DNA from: an uncultured Mycoplasma sp.
Lineage (GTDB): Bacteria; Bacillota_I; Bacilli_A; Mycoplasmatales; Metamycoplasmataceae
Length of the DNA stretch: 64,000 bases
NCBI GenBank assembly: GCA_947039955.1
Contig: CAMRAC010000001.1
Location: 124,001 to 188,000 of the forward strand
Reading direction: 5' to 3'
Shown in pieces: positions 11,385-23,233 of the stretch (its first letter is position 1; every line of letters starts with the position of its first letter). The notes under the pieces were generated by a model. That model was not told the DNA's origin. It was given only the letters and a program-made list of their open reading frames with translations, and did not search any database. The position numbers and the translations under genes were made by a program.

Positions 11385-12915
11385 ATAACTCCCCTGTGTG
11401 ATCTAATCCAGCCATTAATAAACCAATTTCTTTTCTTGCAAATTTATTAGCTGGTTTTATCCCTACAATTTGTCCTTTGTTTATAACAGCAATGGTATCT
11501 GCTAATGAAATTATCTCATCTAACTCATATGAAATTAAAAGTACGGCTTTGCCTTTTTCTTTTTCTTTTAATATTTCTTCATGAATCATATTGATTGCTC
11601 CAATATCTAAACCTCTAGTTGGTTGTACAATAACTATTAAATCATGGTCAGTTAACATTTCTCTTCCCACAATTGCTTTTTGTTGATTCCCACCAGATAA
11701 AGATCTAGCCATAGAATTTCCTTCTCTAGAACCACGAACATCATATTTATCAATAATTGTTTTTGAAAACTCTTTTTTAGCTTTATTATTGATAATAAAA
11801 TTATTAACAAACTTTTTATTTCATAAGTTTCTAATAATAGAATTATCATTAATATCAAAATCAAGAACTAGTCCGTGTTTATGCCTATCTCCAGGAACCA
11901 CAGATATTAAACTTTTATTTTTTTTACCTGAAGAAAAATTAGTAATATCTTGGAAATTAGATTCACGATCCTTTAAATATATTTTTCCTTTTTTAGGTTG
12001 TATAATGCCAGAAAGAATATATTCTAAATCATCCTGTCCATTGCCCTCAACTCCAGCAATTGCTAAAATTTCTCCTGCATGTATTTGTAAGTTTAAGTTT
12101 TTTAATTTAGTACCAGCAAAAACATTCTCTACTTTTAAAATAACTTCATCAGAATAACTGTGTGTTTGATTTTTGGAATGAACAATTGTTTCTCCAACCA
12201 TATCATTGGCAATATCTATTGTTGTAACATTTTCCAGAGTTTCATAATGTCTAATAACTTTCCCATGTCTAATGATTGTTGCTTCATCTGAAACCTTCAT
12301 AACTTCTCACAACTTATGCGAAATAAACAAAATTGTTTTTCCGCTGTTTTTTAAAAATTGAAGTATTATTAAAAATTCATCGATTTCCTTAGGTGAAAGA
12401 ACTGCTGTTGGTTCATCAAAAATTAAGATTTCAGAATCTCTATATAACATTTTAATAATCTCTATTTTTTGTTGTGTAACAATTGTTGCTTTAGATGTCA
12501 TTTGATTTAAGTCAAAAAGTAAACCAAATTTGTTTTGTAGTAATTTGATTTTAGCCATAGATGTTTTTCTGTCTAGTAACCCATGTTTTTTAAACTCTGA
12601 ACCCAAAATGATGTTTTCAAAATTAGTATAATTATCCACTAGTTTGAAATGTTGATGAACCATACCAATACCAATATCATTCGCTTGATTAGGACCACTA
12701 ATAATTAATGGAGACCCATTAATTTTAATTGCTCCTGATGTAGGTTTATAAATTCCAAATAAGATTGACATCAAGGTAGATTTACCTGCTCCGTTTTCTC
12801 CTATTAAAGCATGGATGGTACCTTTTTTAATCGCAATATTAATATTATCATTCGCCTTAATTCCAGGAAATTCTTTCGTTATATTAATCATTTCTACGGC
12901 GATTTGTTTTTCCAT
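11374..12915 (-). CDS. ABC transporter ATP-binding protein, double NBD (nucleoside/BMP type)
   Basis: This is a 513-aa protein with two ATP-binding domains in one chain, as in sugar/nucleoside importers of the RbsA/YufO type. The first domain has Walker A GENGAGKS at 39-46 and Walker [16 protein letters not shown]. The second has the signature LSGGNQQK and [16 protein letters not shown], but its Walker A region is unusual (GVEGNGQD, no GKS/T), typical of the degenerate second site in this family. It lies between the BMP lipoprotein genes and the two permeases and would energise uptake. Confidence 0.92.
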
Positions 12916-12918
12916 AAT

Positions 12919-14247
12919 TTATGAATTAATACCCTTAATTATAGTGTCAAGTATTACTTGATTTTTAGTTGGGTCAGTCATAGGTTTGAAATAATTATTT
13001 AAGTCTAATTTTTTAAATAGTTCGTGAGCTTCTTTTAAACATAAATCGGCTTTAGCAGAGTTTTCACCAGCAAGTGTGGATTTAGAATAACCTACAAAAC
13101 CTTTATCAAAACCATATTTAACATAAGCGCTTGTCTTAAGTTCTACAAAGTCACCTTGAAAATTAACATCACTTATTGTTGCATCTACAAAGTCTAGAGG
13201 TATTCCTGCTAACATTACTATCGTTTTATAAACAGCCATAGCAACTTTTTTCTCTATTGAACTAAAGAACATATTTTTATCTTGTGGAAAAGCTATCGAT
13301 TGATTAGTGTCTGTTCCGATTAACATTTGTTCAGTTTTTTTAGCTTTAATATTATCTATTGCCACAGCAACCAAACCACCTGCAACAGGTAAAATTATTT
13401 GAGGAGCTTCATCATTTGTTCCGATAATAGAAGCAACTTGCTCAATAGCTCCACCAGCTGAAGGATCAAATCCAGTAGCTAAATTTATTGTTGAAGATAC
13501 TTTATCTCCAGAATAAAATTTAACTTTCTTAGTTGCATCTAGTTCATTTGCAATATTTCAATCTAGCATACCTTGTAAGAAACCATTGTTAAAATCAGTA
13601 ACTCCATCAAATTCAGCACCACCAAATGAAGAAAGGTGTTGTTTTTTACCTGATTGAACTAAATACTGAGAAGCGGCACGACCAACAACTCAAGAAGCTT
13701 CTTCAGATTTAAAACCTAATCCAAAAAATTGACCTTTAGGAATAAAAGTTCCATTTCAATCAACTCCAACAACAACCGCTTTAGACTCAATGAATTTAGC
13801 TTTGTTATCAGATTTCTCTAATCAAGAACTAAATGCTTCACTGTGTTGGAATCCAGTTAAAATCAATGTTTTGTATCCACCATTCATTGCTTGATCATAC
13901 ATCTTAGGAAGATCTTGGTCTAGAGTTGTTTCTCTAAATGTAATATCGTCGTTAGTTATGTTAGCTTGTTTTCTATAAACTTGTAGTGCGCCTCATGTTT
14001 CTTGATTAAAAGATTTATCATTAACTGCGGCACCAGCTGTAATTAACATTGTTTTTCTTTGAACGCTTTCAGGATTAGTTTCAAGTTTTGCTGCAATTTG
14101 ATTACCATAATGTGTTTTGACAGCATCTGATATATCAACATTAAAGATTTCTTCTTTTGAATTAGAACAAGAAGTTAGCATAATTGCTGATGGAATAACT
14201 GTTGTGATTAAGAGACCCAGAGATAACGCCTTTTTAATTTTTAACAT
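12919..14247 (-). CDS. BMP-family substrate-binding lipoprotein 1
   Basis: This is a 442-aa lipoprotein of the basic membrane protein (Med/BmpA, PnrA-like) family, the nucleoside-binding component of the transporter. The signal peptide ends in the lipobox LTSC with the lipidated Cys at 27. The family pattern GAAVNDKSFNQ follows at about 73-83, then GVDWNGTF and GGAEFDGVTDFNNGFLQG. It has its own strong SD (AAGGAG) and a TATAAT upstream, and a terminator separates it from the next lipoprotein gene upstream, so this gene with the ATPase and permeases may form its own transcript. It is the most divergent of the four. Confidence 0.92.
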
Positions 14248-14354
14248 ATGCTTTCTCCTTGTTTTGCAATAATAAATCTATTAAATTAATTTATTAAATT
14301 TATTATAAAGTTTTATTTGCTTTTTTTTTGTTATTTTTTCATAACAAAAAACAA

Positions 14355-14376
14355 AAACAATGTTTTAACATTGTTT
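14355..14376 (-). terminator. Intrinsic terminator between BMP genes 2 and 1
   Basis: A perfect 10-bp inverted repeat (AAACAATGTT / AACATTGTTT) with a TT loop overlaps the stop codon of BMP lipoprotein 2. On the minus strand it is followed by TTTTGTTTTTTG. This would end transcription of the three upstream lipoprotein genes before the transporter core. Confidence 0.8.
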
Positions 14377-15694
14377 ATTTATTGATTTGAGCAATCATAG
14401 CATCAAGTATTACTTGATTTTTACTTGAATCAGTCATAGGTTTGAAGTAATCTTTACTTGGTTCTATTGGTTTTAAAGTAAGGAAAATTTTATAAGCATT
14501 CTCTAAAAGAGCATTAACTTTAGCAGCTTCTTCGCCAGCTAGTGTAGAAGGAGAATAACCAATCATTCCTTTGTCAAAACCGTATTTAACTAGTGCACTT
14601 TTCCCATTTGCTTTAAAGTCTCCTTCAAATCCTTGGTCATTTGTATTACCAGAAGTAAAATCTAGTGGGATTCCAGCTAAAAGTATCATAGCTTTATAAA
14701 CACCTACAGCAATTTTCTTTTCAACAGATGAGAAGAATTTAGTTTTATTACTAGGGAAAGCTAAAGATTGATTTGAGTCAACACCTATAATCATTTGTCC
14801 ACTATCTTTAGAATTAATATTTTCTAACATAGTTGCAGTTAGTGATCCTGATACTGGTAAAGTAATTTGAGGTACATTATCTCCTACTCCAACAATTGCA
14901 TCAATAATGCTTACAGTTTCTGAATTAACTAAGAAACCTGTATTTAAGTTAATTGTTGAAGCTTGTTTGTTTCCTGAATGGAATTTAACTGGCTTGGTTG
15001 GATTATTAGTATTTCAATCTAACATACCTTGTAAGAAACCATTGTTAAAATCAGTAACTCCATCAAATTCACCACCACCGAATGAAGATAGATAAGGAGT
15101 ATCTGTTGTTGATAAATACTCAGACGCTGCATAACCTACAACTCATGATGATTCTTGAGTTTTAAATCCCAATCCAAGGAATTGGCCTTCGGGAACGAAT
15201 GATGAACCATCTCAATCAACACCAACAACAATTGCTTTAGACTTAATGAATTTAGCTTTGTTATCAGATTTTTCTAATCAGCTTTTAAATGGTGTTGCTT
15301 GTTGAAAGCTTGTTAAAACTCAAGTTTTGTATCCACCACTAAGAGCTTGATCATAAGCTGCTGGTAATCCAGAATCATCATCTGTTTCTCTAAAAGCAAT
15401 AGAATCGTTATCAATAATTCCTGCTTGAGTTTTATATAATTGCATTGATTCTCAAGCTGATTGGTTGAATGATTTATCATTAATTCTTCCTCCAGCAGTA
15501 ATTAGCATCGTTCTTCTTGTTGCTTTTGCTTGATCGGCTGAAATTTTAGATCCATAGTAATTTTGAGTTTCTGCATCAATACCATGATCAAATGGTTCTG
15601 TTGATTTAGTAGAACATGATGTCAATAGAAGTGTTGCAGGAACTATACCCACTACCAACAATCCTCCTAATAATTTTTTTGAAATTAAATTCAT
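14375..15694 (-). CDS. BMP-family substrate-binding lipoprotein 2
   Basis: This is a 439-aa paralog of the neighbouring BMP lipoproteins. The signal peptide ends in LTSC with Cys at 27. Conserved segments include ITAGGRINDKSFNQSAW, GVDWDGSSFVPEGQFLGLG and SSFGGGEFDGVTDFNNGF. It probably binds nucleosides or a related small ligand at the outer membrane face and hands it to the permease pair. Its 3' end carries the intrinsic terminator at 14355-14376. Confidence 0.92.
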
Positions 15695-15743
15695 ATTTTC
15701 TCCTTTTTATTCCATATTGTAAATTTATTAGTTAATTTGAGTT

Positions 15744-17069
15744 TTATGATGATTTAACAGTATTGATTTTTACAATAATAGCGTTAAGTAAAATTTGGTT
15801 CTTGCCTGCATCAGTCATAACTTCAAAGATTGGTTTTTTCTCATTGAATGATTTGAACGATTTATCTAAAAGTGCATTAACTTTTGCCGCTTCTTCACCA
15901 GCTAATGTAGAGGGAGAATAACCAACTAGACCTTTATCAAAACCATATTTAACAAATGCATTCTTTGCATTTATTGCGAAAGCACCTTCAAATCCTTTGT
16001 CATTTGTTTCTTTATCTGCTGAAATAAAATCTAATGGGATTCCAGCAATAAGCATTAATGCTTTATAAACACCTACTGCAACTTTCTTTTCAACAGAAGA
16101 GAAGAAAGTTTCTTTATCTGAAGGAAACGCTAAAGCTTGATTTGAATCAACACCTATAATCATTTGTCCACTTTTTTTAGCTTTAATGTCATCTAGTGTG
16201 GTTGCACCCAGAGAACCTGCTACTGGTAAAATAATTTTAGGGGATTTTGAATCAGAAGTACCAACAATATCTTTAACTATTTGCATTGCATCAGATGTTG
16301 ATTCAAATCCTGTATTTAAAACAATTTTGTCTGTTTCCATATTTCCTGAATGGAATCTAACTGGTGTTTTTGGATTGTTAGTATTTCAATCTAGCATACC
16401 TTGCAAGAAACCATTATTAAAATCAACAACTCCATCAAAGACACCGCCACCAAATGAAGATAGATAAGGAGTATCTGTTGTCGATAAATATTCAGATGCT
16501 GCATAACCTACAACTCATGATGATTCTTGAGTTTTAAATCCTAATCCAAAGAATTGACCTTCCGGAACGAATGATGAACCATCTCAATCAACACCAATAA
16601 TAGTTATTTTTTTTTCGATAAATTTAGTTTTGTTATCAGCTATATTAAGTCATGTTTTTAAATAATCTGATTGTTGGAAACTTGTCAAAATTCATGTTTG
16701 GTATCCTTTTGCAAGAGCTTCATCATAAGCAACAGATAACATTGCGTTATCAGTTGTTTCTTTATAGGTAATAGTTTCTTTGTCAGTTATTTCCGCTTGT
16801 CTTTGATATAACTTCATAGATTCTAGAACTGATTGATTAAATGATTTATCATTAACCAATCCTCCAGCGGTAATTAACATTGTTTTTCTAGCCTTAACTG
16901 CTGGAGTTACTTCTTTGAGTTTTGTACCGTAGTAATCTCCTGTTTCCTTGCTGATACCTGAATCAAATGATGATTCATCAGTGGTAGAACATGATGCTAA
17001 TAATAATGTTGCTGGAACAAAACTAGTTAATAGCATTCCTCCTAATAATTTTTTTGAAATAAACTTCAT
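15744..17069 (-). CDS. BMP-family substrate-binding lipoprotein 3
   Basis: This is a 441-aa BMP lipoprotein with the lipobox LASC and Cys at 27, in the same family as genes 1, 2 and 4. Its C-terminal ~260 residues are identical to those of gene 4, because about 770 bp of DNA is the same in both, while the N-terminal ~170 residues differ clearly. It therefore looks like one partner of a recent gene conversion or unequal crossover. It lies 16 bp after gene 4. Confidence 0.92.
15778..16549. repeat. Direct repeat copy A, about 772 bp, in BMP gene 3
   Basis: By eye, bases 15778-16549 match 17120-17891 exactly at an offset of 1,342 bp. Immediately outside, the sequences diverge (for example A at 16550 versus G at 17892). 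Confidence 0.88.
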
Positions 17070-17085
17070 ATATTCTCCTTTTTTT

Positions 17086-18414
17086 TTATATCAATTTAAC
17101 AGTATTGATTTGAACTACCATAGCGTTAAGTAAAATTTGGTTCTTGCCTGCATCAGTCATAACTTCAAAGATTGGTTTTTTCTCATTGAATGATTTGAAC
17201 GATTTATCTAAAAGTGCATTAACTTTTGCCGCTTCTTCACCAGCTAATGTAGAGGGAGAATAACCAACTAGACCTTTATCAAAACCATATTTAACAAATG
17301 CATTCTTTGCATTTATTGCGAAAGCACCTTCAAATCCTTTGTCATTTGTTTCTTTATCTGCTGAAATAAAATCTAATGGGATTCCAGCAATAAGCATTAA
17401 TGCTTTATAAACACCTACTGCAACTTTCTTTTCAACAGAAGAGAAGAAAGTTTCTTTATCTGAAGGAAACGCTAAAGCTTGATTTGAATCAACACCTATA
17501 ATCATTTGTCCACTTTTTTTAGCTTTAATGTCATCTAGTGTGGTTGCACCCAGAGAACCTGCTACTGGTAAAATAATTTTAGGGGATTTTGAATCAGAAG
17601 TACCAACAATATCTTTAACTATTTGCATTGCATCAGATGTTGATTCAAATCCTGTATTTAAAACAATTTTGTCTGTTTCCATATTTCCTGAATGGAATCT
17701 AACTGGTGTTTTTGGATTGTTAGTATTTCAATCTAGCATACCTTGCAAGAAACCATTATTAAAATCAACAACTCCATCAAAGACACCGCCACCAAATGAA
17801 GATAGATAAGGAGTATCTGTTGTCGATAAATATTCAGATGCTGCATAACCTACAACTCATGATGATTCTTGAGTTTTAAATCCTAATCCAAGAAATTGAC
17901 CCTCAGGAAGAATTGTTGAGCCATCTCAATCAATACCAACAACAATTATTCCTTGTTCAATAAACGCTGCTTTATTTGCAGGATTTTCCAATCATACTCC
18001 TAAGAACTCACCTTGTTGAAATCCTGTTAAAACTCATGTTTTAAAATTATTGTCAAGAGCATAAGTATAAGCAGCGGATAATTTTTCATCTTCAATGGTC
18101 TCTTTATATGAAATTGTTCCATCATCAAGGATCCCTGCTTGTTTTTGATATAACTTCATTGATTCTAAAGCTGATTGATTAAACGCTTTATCATTAACCG
18201 ATCCTCCGGCCGTAAGTAGAATTGTTTTTCTAACTTTTACATCTGGACTTACCGCTTCAAGCTTTTGACCATAATAATTTTCTGTTTCTTGAGTAATACC
18301 AGTGTCAAATACTGACTCTTCTGCATTCGAAGCACATGATGCCAACAATAAAGCAGTTGGAAGAACACTAGTTAACAGCATTCCTCCTAATAATTTTTTT
18401 GAAATGAACTTCAT
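17086..18414 (-). CDS. BMP-family substrate-binding lipoprotein 4 (first gene of the operon)
   Basis: This is a 442-aa BMP lipoprotein with the lipobox LASC and Cys at 27. The conserved AGGSVNDKAFNQSA segment is present, then GIDWDGSTILPEGQF. It is the promoter-proximal gene of the seven-gene run and diverges from the ezrA-like gene; the 123-bp gap (18415-18537) carries AT-rich sequence suited to divergent promoters. The SD is AAGGAG before the ATG. The C-terminal portion is shared exactly with gene 3. Confidence 0.92.
17120..17891. repeat. Direct repeat copy B, about 772 bp, in BMP gene 4
   Basis: This is the second copy of the exact repeat described at 15778-16549. Recombination between copies A and B would delete 1,342 bp and leave a single in-frame chimeric lipoprotein gene. 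Confidence 0.88.
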
Positions 18415-18524
18415 ATATTCTCCTTCTAATTAAAAAAAATTTAATTTAGTAGTATTATATTTATTAATTTATATTTGAAACCATATTTATTGTTATTTTT
18501 ATATAACAAAATTCAAATTGTTAA

Positions 18525-18530
18525 TATAAT
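18525..18530 (+). promoter_or_regulatory. TATAAT 7 nt before the ezrA-like ATG
   Basis: A perfect -10 box ends 7 nt before the ATG at 18538, and no Shine-Dalgarno sequence precedes the start. The transcript would begin at or very near the start codon. Confidence 0.6.
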
Positions 18531-18537
18531 TGTTTAT

Positions 18538-20217
18538 ATGCAATACCTTCAATTACTTTTCTTATTAATACCCATTAGTTTAATTCTCATTATTTTTGCT
18601 TTGCATTTATATGTAAAGAAAAGAAAAAAAGTTTTAAATTCTTTTTTTGAAACTCACAAATTAGAGAATAATCCAACTACAAATCAAGTGTATAACAATG
18701 AATTACGTGCATTAAGTTTAATTAACAATGAAACTACAGAAACTATAAAAGATGATGCAGCCACAATGGTTTGAGAAATTGATAAATTAAAAAAGTTAAA
18801 TTATGAAAAATCAGTTCGTGGAAAAGAAATATTAACCAAGTATCAAGTTTTAGCTTCAAATAAACTATATGTAGAAATTGGTGAAAACGAAAAGAAAATA
18901 AACAAATTATCTAAAACATTTTTCGATACTGTCGGTTTAGTTCTGGGACATATCAAAATTATAAGAAGTGAAATCACAGGATATAAAAGTGGTCTAAGAG
19001 AATTCAAGAATGCAATATTCAAAGATATATCAGAAATCAGTAATGAAAAATCATCTGCCATTATATTAAATGAATTCAAAGAAATAGAAGTTAAGTTAAA
19101 ATTATTAGATGATCTTGTATCTTCTAACCAAATGGAAAAAGCCATCCTAGACTTTGAAGAGATTAAGAAAAATTTTCTAGCATTAATAACATTTGCTAAT
19201 AGTTGTAAAGAGTTAGAGAAATTTGTTTTTACAAAGATTCCTGAATATTTTGAAAAAATTGAAAAATTATTTGAACAAGCTAAAAAGAATACCAAGTCCG
19301 ATCTTGCTTACATTGGTTTTGAAGTACAGATGCTTGATCTAAAAAATGAATATTTATTGTTGACACAATCTTTTACAATCCATGGTTGAATCGAAGCTCA
19401 AGAAATATCAAACAAAATACTAACATCATTAGGGAATTTAAATGGTGAGATTAATGGTGAGATTGATTCTTATATCTTTATGTTAAAAAATAAAGATGAT
19501 TTAAAAAGACATAAAAAGAATGTTGCTAAATTATATATGTCTATTAAAAACGAATTTATTAAAGCTTATCAAATTGATAAAATTTACTTTGCACAATTTG
19601 AAGAAGAAATATTAAAATTATCAACATACCTTACAGATGTGGATTTATGAATAGATGCAATAGTTAAATCTGATGATAATAATGACATTAGTTTTGCTTC
19701 AAAACAATTCAAGTATAAAAGTTTATTTTATCAATTGAAGGGTTTCTATAGCTTGTATGTTGAGTTAATAACAAAAATTGAAATCTTTTACTTGGAAGGT
19801 GAATCTAACTTATTGAAATTTGAAAGACTAGTTATTCTTAAAAGAACTATGAACTTATATGTTAAAAACAATTATTTAATTCTTGACCCCGAAGAAACCG
19901 AGTTAGGTGTTTCTATAGAAACTAACTATCAAAAAATTGCCAACATAATATTAGACACTCCTGAAGGATTAAGTCCAAACATTGTTAATGAATATCAAAA
20001 ACTTTTATCTCTTTTAGTTAATTATATTTCTACGGTTGGTTTGAAAATAGAGATATCAAAAATCTTCCAAAAAACTGTGAATTTATTGTCATCTAAAAGG
20101 TCTTCAGATTTAAAGTTAAATGATAACATTATATTATCAGAAAACTTTTACCTAGATGGTAATTACAAAGGCGCACTAGATAACATCATTAGTACACTGA
20201 ACAAGGGAGTAAATTAA
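18538..20217 (+). CDS. ezrA: EzrA-like septation ring regulator
   Basis: This is a 559-aa protein with one N-terminal membrane segment (residues ~4-24, LQLLFLLIPISLILIIFALHL) followed by KKRKK, then a long, charged, mostly helical region. This layout and length match EzrA, the membrane-anchored spectrin-like protein that restrains FtsZ ring assembly, and the position just upstream of thiI is conserved in Firmicutes. Sequence motifs in this family are weak, so the call rests on architecture and synteny. The ATG at 18538 was chosen over an upstream TTG because a TATAAT sits 7 nt before it. thiI follows after 3 bp. Confidence 0.62.
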
Positions 20218-20220
20218 ATT

Positions 20221-21363
20221 ATGTATAACAAGATATTAGTAAGATATGGAGAGCTTTCTCTTAAAGGTAAGAACAAAATGGGGTTCATTAGAACTCTAGC
20301 TAGAAACATTAAGAAAACGTGTAATATAAAGGAAGAAGACATTGTTGTATCGTTTGATAGAATATATTTAAAATATTCTTCAGAGACAATGGAAAACTTA
20401 AAATTTGTTTTTGGTATATCTTCTTTTTCAGGAGTTTATGTTTGTCCTTCAACAGTTAGTGACATTGAAGAAACATTGAAGAAGTTATTTAATCAAGATT
20501 CAAAAACATTTAAGTGTATCTCAAGAAGAAGTTTTAAAGACTTTGAAATGTCTTCAATGGAAATGAATGCTTACTTTGGTTCTTATGTTTTAAATAACAC
20601 ACACTATAAAGTGCAAATTAAAAATCCTGATGATGAATTCAATATTGAAGTTCATAAAGATTACACTTATATATTTTCAAATAGAATTCCAGGACTAGGT
20701 GGTTTACCGGTTGGAACTGCTGGAAACATAATTCACCTTATTTCAGGTGGAATTGATTCTCCTGTTGCTGCATTTGAAATGATGAAACGTGGTGTTAGAA
20801 TTGATTTCTTATCTTTCTTAACTCCTCCGCATACTGATAAAAAAACCATGGAGAAAGTTGATGAAATAATTACAACACTAACAAAGTATCAAGGATCTTC
20901 AAAACTATATAGTTTTAACTATACTGATTTGATGAACTATATCGGACTAACATCTAAACAAGCTTACAAAATTATTTTAATGAGAAGAAGTTTTTATAGA
21001 ATAGCTTCTATTCTTGCAAGTGAAAATAATTACCTTGGAATAAGTAATGGTGAAAATATTGGACAAGTTGCTTCTCAAACATTAGAAGCAATGGCTGCAG
21101 TACAAACACAAGCAACATTACCAGTTTATAGACCATTATTAACTTATGATAAATTAGAGATTATTAAAAAAGGTATTGCAATAAACACTTACAATACCTC
21201 TATTATTAAAGCTAGTGAAGCTTGCGAATTATTCGCTCCTGCAAATCCAACTACTAAACCAAGCATTAAGATCGCTGAAAACTTAGAAGCTGAATTGTCT
21301 GAAATTTTCAACATGGAAGAAAAAGGAATCTTAGAAAACATTGAAATTAAATATTTTAAATAA
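20221..21363 (+). CDS. thiI: tRNA sulfurtransferase ThiI
   Basis: ThiI adenylates and thiolates U8 of tRNA (4-thiouridine) and can serve thiamine synthesis. The product is 380 aa: an N-terminal ferredoxin-like and THUMP region, then the pyrophosphatase P-loop SGGIDSP at 175-181. There is no C-terminal rhodanese domain, as in Bacillus-type ThiI. Start ATG at 20221, three bases after the ezrA-like stop, so the two are co-transcribed. No in-frame TGA codons are needed. Confidence 0.95.
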   Translation: MYNKILVRYGELSLKGKNKMGFIRTLARNIKKTCNIKEEDIVVSFDRIYLKYSSETMENLKFVFGISSFSGVYVCPSTVSDIEETLKKLFNQDSKTFKCISRRSFKDFEMSSMEMNAYFGSYVLNNTHYKVQIKNPDDEFNIEVHKDYTYIFSNRIPGLGGLPVGTAGNIIHLISGGIDSPVAAFEMMKRGVRIDFLSFLTPPHTDKKTMEKVDEIITTLTKYQGSSKLYSFNYTDLMNYIGLTSKQAYKIILMRRSFYRIASILASENNYLGISNGENIGQVASQTLEAMAAVQTQATLPVYRPLLTYDKLEIIKKGIAINTYNTSIIKASEACELFAPANPTTKPSIKIAENLEAELSEIFNMEEKGILENIEIKYFK

Positions 21364-21365
21364 TA

Positions 21366-22499
21366 TTACTTAGTATATTTTTCAATAATTTTATTTCATG
21401 ATGCTGTAAATTTTTCTTCAGATAAATTCTCTTGAGCAAATTCTTTATTTTTGTTTGACAATTCAATTAAATGTTTTTCATCCATATTTAATATTTCATT
21501 TATTTCTTGTGCGAAATTTTTTGAATTAATTTTTGAATTTAACAAGAATCCGAACTTACTTAAATATTTAGCCGATGGATAAGTGTCGATAATAATTGGT
21601 ATTACTCCGTGCATCATTGATTGAACAAGTATAAACGGAAATCCCTCTCACTTAGAAGATAAAACCAAGAACTTTAAATCCCTTAAGACAGAATCTATTT
21701 TTGTTTGTTCTATAAATCCGTGGTATTCCATAGTTTTACTAATTTTTTTGATCATCTTAGTATCGCCATTTCCTCAAACATTAATTTTTGTATCAATGTG
21801 CTTAGAAGCTTTCATTAAAAAATTAACATTTTTTTGAAATTGAATAACTCTTCCTATGTAGGCAAGTTCAACTTTTCTCTCAGAAAAATTAATACCATTT
21901 TCAAGATTTGCCTTGTGAGACAAAGCAACTAATTCAATATTTTTACCCTTAATTCTTTTTGGATCTAAAACATCTAAGTTATATTGATCAAAAAGTACTA
22001 AGTTAGAATGAGCATATAATACATTTCTTTTTCCGCCCATAAATAATCTAGTGAAAATAGTGAAAAATTTGTTGGTGATATATTCGCCCGCAAAAAGTCC
22101 TGGACAAAAATGTTGTACTCAAACACAGTTTGAATCTTTAACAAATTCTCTTCCATATTTTTTCTTATGGTTATAAGGATATTGTCTAGAATCTATAATT
22201 AAATCATAGTCATTCTCATTAACCAATTTCGACAATTCTAAATCAGCAGAATTAACCTGCTTCATATATCTGTGAGCTTCAACAGCCCTAATAGATGATG
22301 GTTTAGGAATTAATGAGTTAGAAAACATTTCAACGCCTTCAATAACGTCTCCATTCGGTTTATCTAAAACTACATTACAACCATATTCTGTAACTTTAAA
22401 ATTATTAGCCAACAAAATATGAATTAATTTATTGTTATAGTTTTGTGTGCCACCCAAAGTATTGTGCGGACTCAAACTAATAATTAAAACTTTTTTCAT
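21366..22499 (-). CDS. Glycosyltransferase family 4/GT1-like
   Basis: This is a 377-aa protein with a GT-B layout. The N-terminal half has LSPHNTLGGTQNYNNKLI, like many glycosyltransferases that bind an acceptor there. The C-terminal half has VELAYIGRVIQFQKNVNFLM and LVLSSKWEGFPFILVQSMMHG, where the E-G-F-P segment is the usual nucleotide-sugar contact. It may add sugars to membrane lipids or surface polymers. The start is the ATG at 22499, with AAAGGA upstream; a longer TTG start is less likely. It is convergent with thiI, with only two bases between the stops. Confidence 0.8.
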
Positions 22500-22537
22500 T
22501 TTATTCCTTTTTTTATTCAAAACCGAAAACTAAGCAA

Positions 22538-23233
22538 TTAAGCACTAGGGTTAATTGTAATTGATGGTCCCATTGTTGAAGAAATTGTTAAACTAATTAA
22601 GTAATTCCCTTTAATAGTAGCTGGTTTTAACTTTTTGATTAAAGAAATAACTATTTCACAGTTTTCAACAAGTGAATTTGTATCCATAGAAACTTTTCCA
22701 ATTAGTGAGTGAACAATCCCTGCTTTGTCAGCACGGTAGTTAGCTTTACCTTTTTTAAGTTCTTCAACTGCTTTAGCAGGATCTGGAGTAACTGTACCTG
22801 TTTTAGGGTTAGGCATTAGACCTTTAGGTCCCAATACTTTTCCGTATTTACCAAGTGTAATCATCATTTTTGGTTCTGCAACCATAACATCAAATTCAAA
22901 TACACCTTTTTTCAAGATTTCTTCTAATTCTAAACCAGATGCAACAATGTCAGCACCCGCTTTTTTACAAGCTTCTTGATTTTTTGGATCATCTGATGCT
23001 ACTAATACACGGATTTTTTTCCCTGTACCATGAGGTAATAAGATAGCCCCTCTTAATTGTTGTTCTGCTTTTCTTGTATCAAGATTCAAGTTAAAAGCTA
23101 AATCAATAGATGCATCAAACTTTACAAAAGAAACTTTTTTAATTATTTCAATTGCTTCACTTAATGAATATTCTTTTGTTTGATCGAATTGTTCTAAAGA
23201 TTTTCTAATATTTTTACTTATATATCTAGCCAT
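22538..23233 (-). CDS. rplA: 50S ribosomal protein L1
   Basis: L1 forms the mobile L1 stalk at the tRNA exit side and, in many bacteria, represses its own operon by binding the mRNA leader. The product is 231 aa, normal length. Visible hallmarks are FDVMVAEPKMMITLGKYGKV and LGPKGLMPNPKTGTVT. The ATG overlaps the L11 stop by one base (TAATG). The two-gene L11-L1 operon is standard. Confidence 0.97.
   Translation of the reverse strand: MARYISKNIRKSLEQFDQTKEYSLSEAIEIIKKVSFVKFDASIDLAFNLNLDTRKAEQQLRGAILLPHGTGKKIRVLVASDDPKNQEACKKAGADIVASGLELEEILKKGVFEFDVMVAEPKMMITLGKYGKVLGPKGLMPNPKTGTVTPDPAKAVEELKKGKANYRADKAGIVHSLIGKVSMDTNSLVENCEIVISLIKKLKPATIKGNYLISLTISSTMGPSITINPSA

Noticed and set aside
11652-11864. 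Minus-strand 70-aa ORF in the ABC ATPase
   Set aside because: It is an out-of-frame reading inside a conserved ATPase gene.
16186-16467. Identical plus-strand ORFs at 16186-16467 and 17528-17809
   Set aside because: They are antisense shadows of the duplicated BMP lipoprotein sequence, with no SD or promoter.
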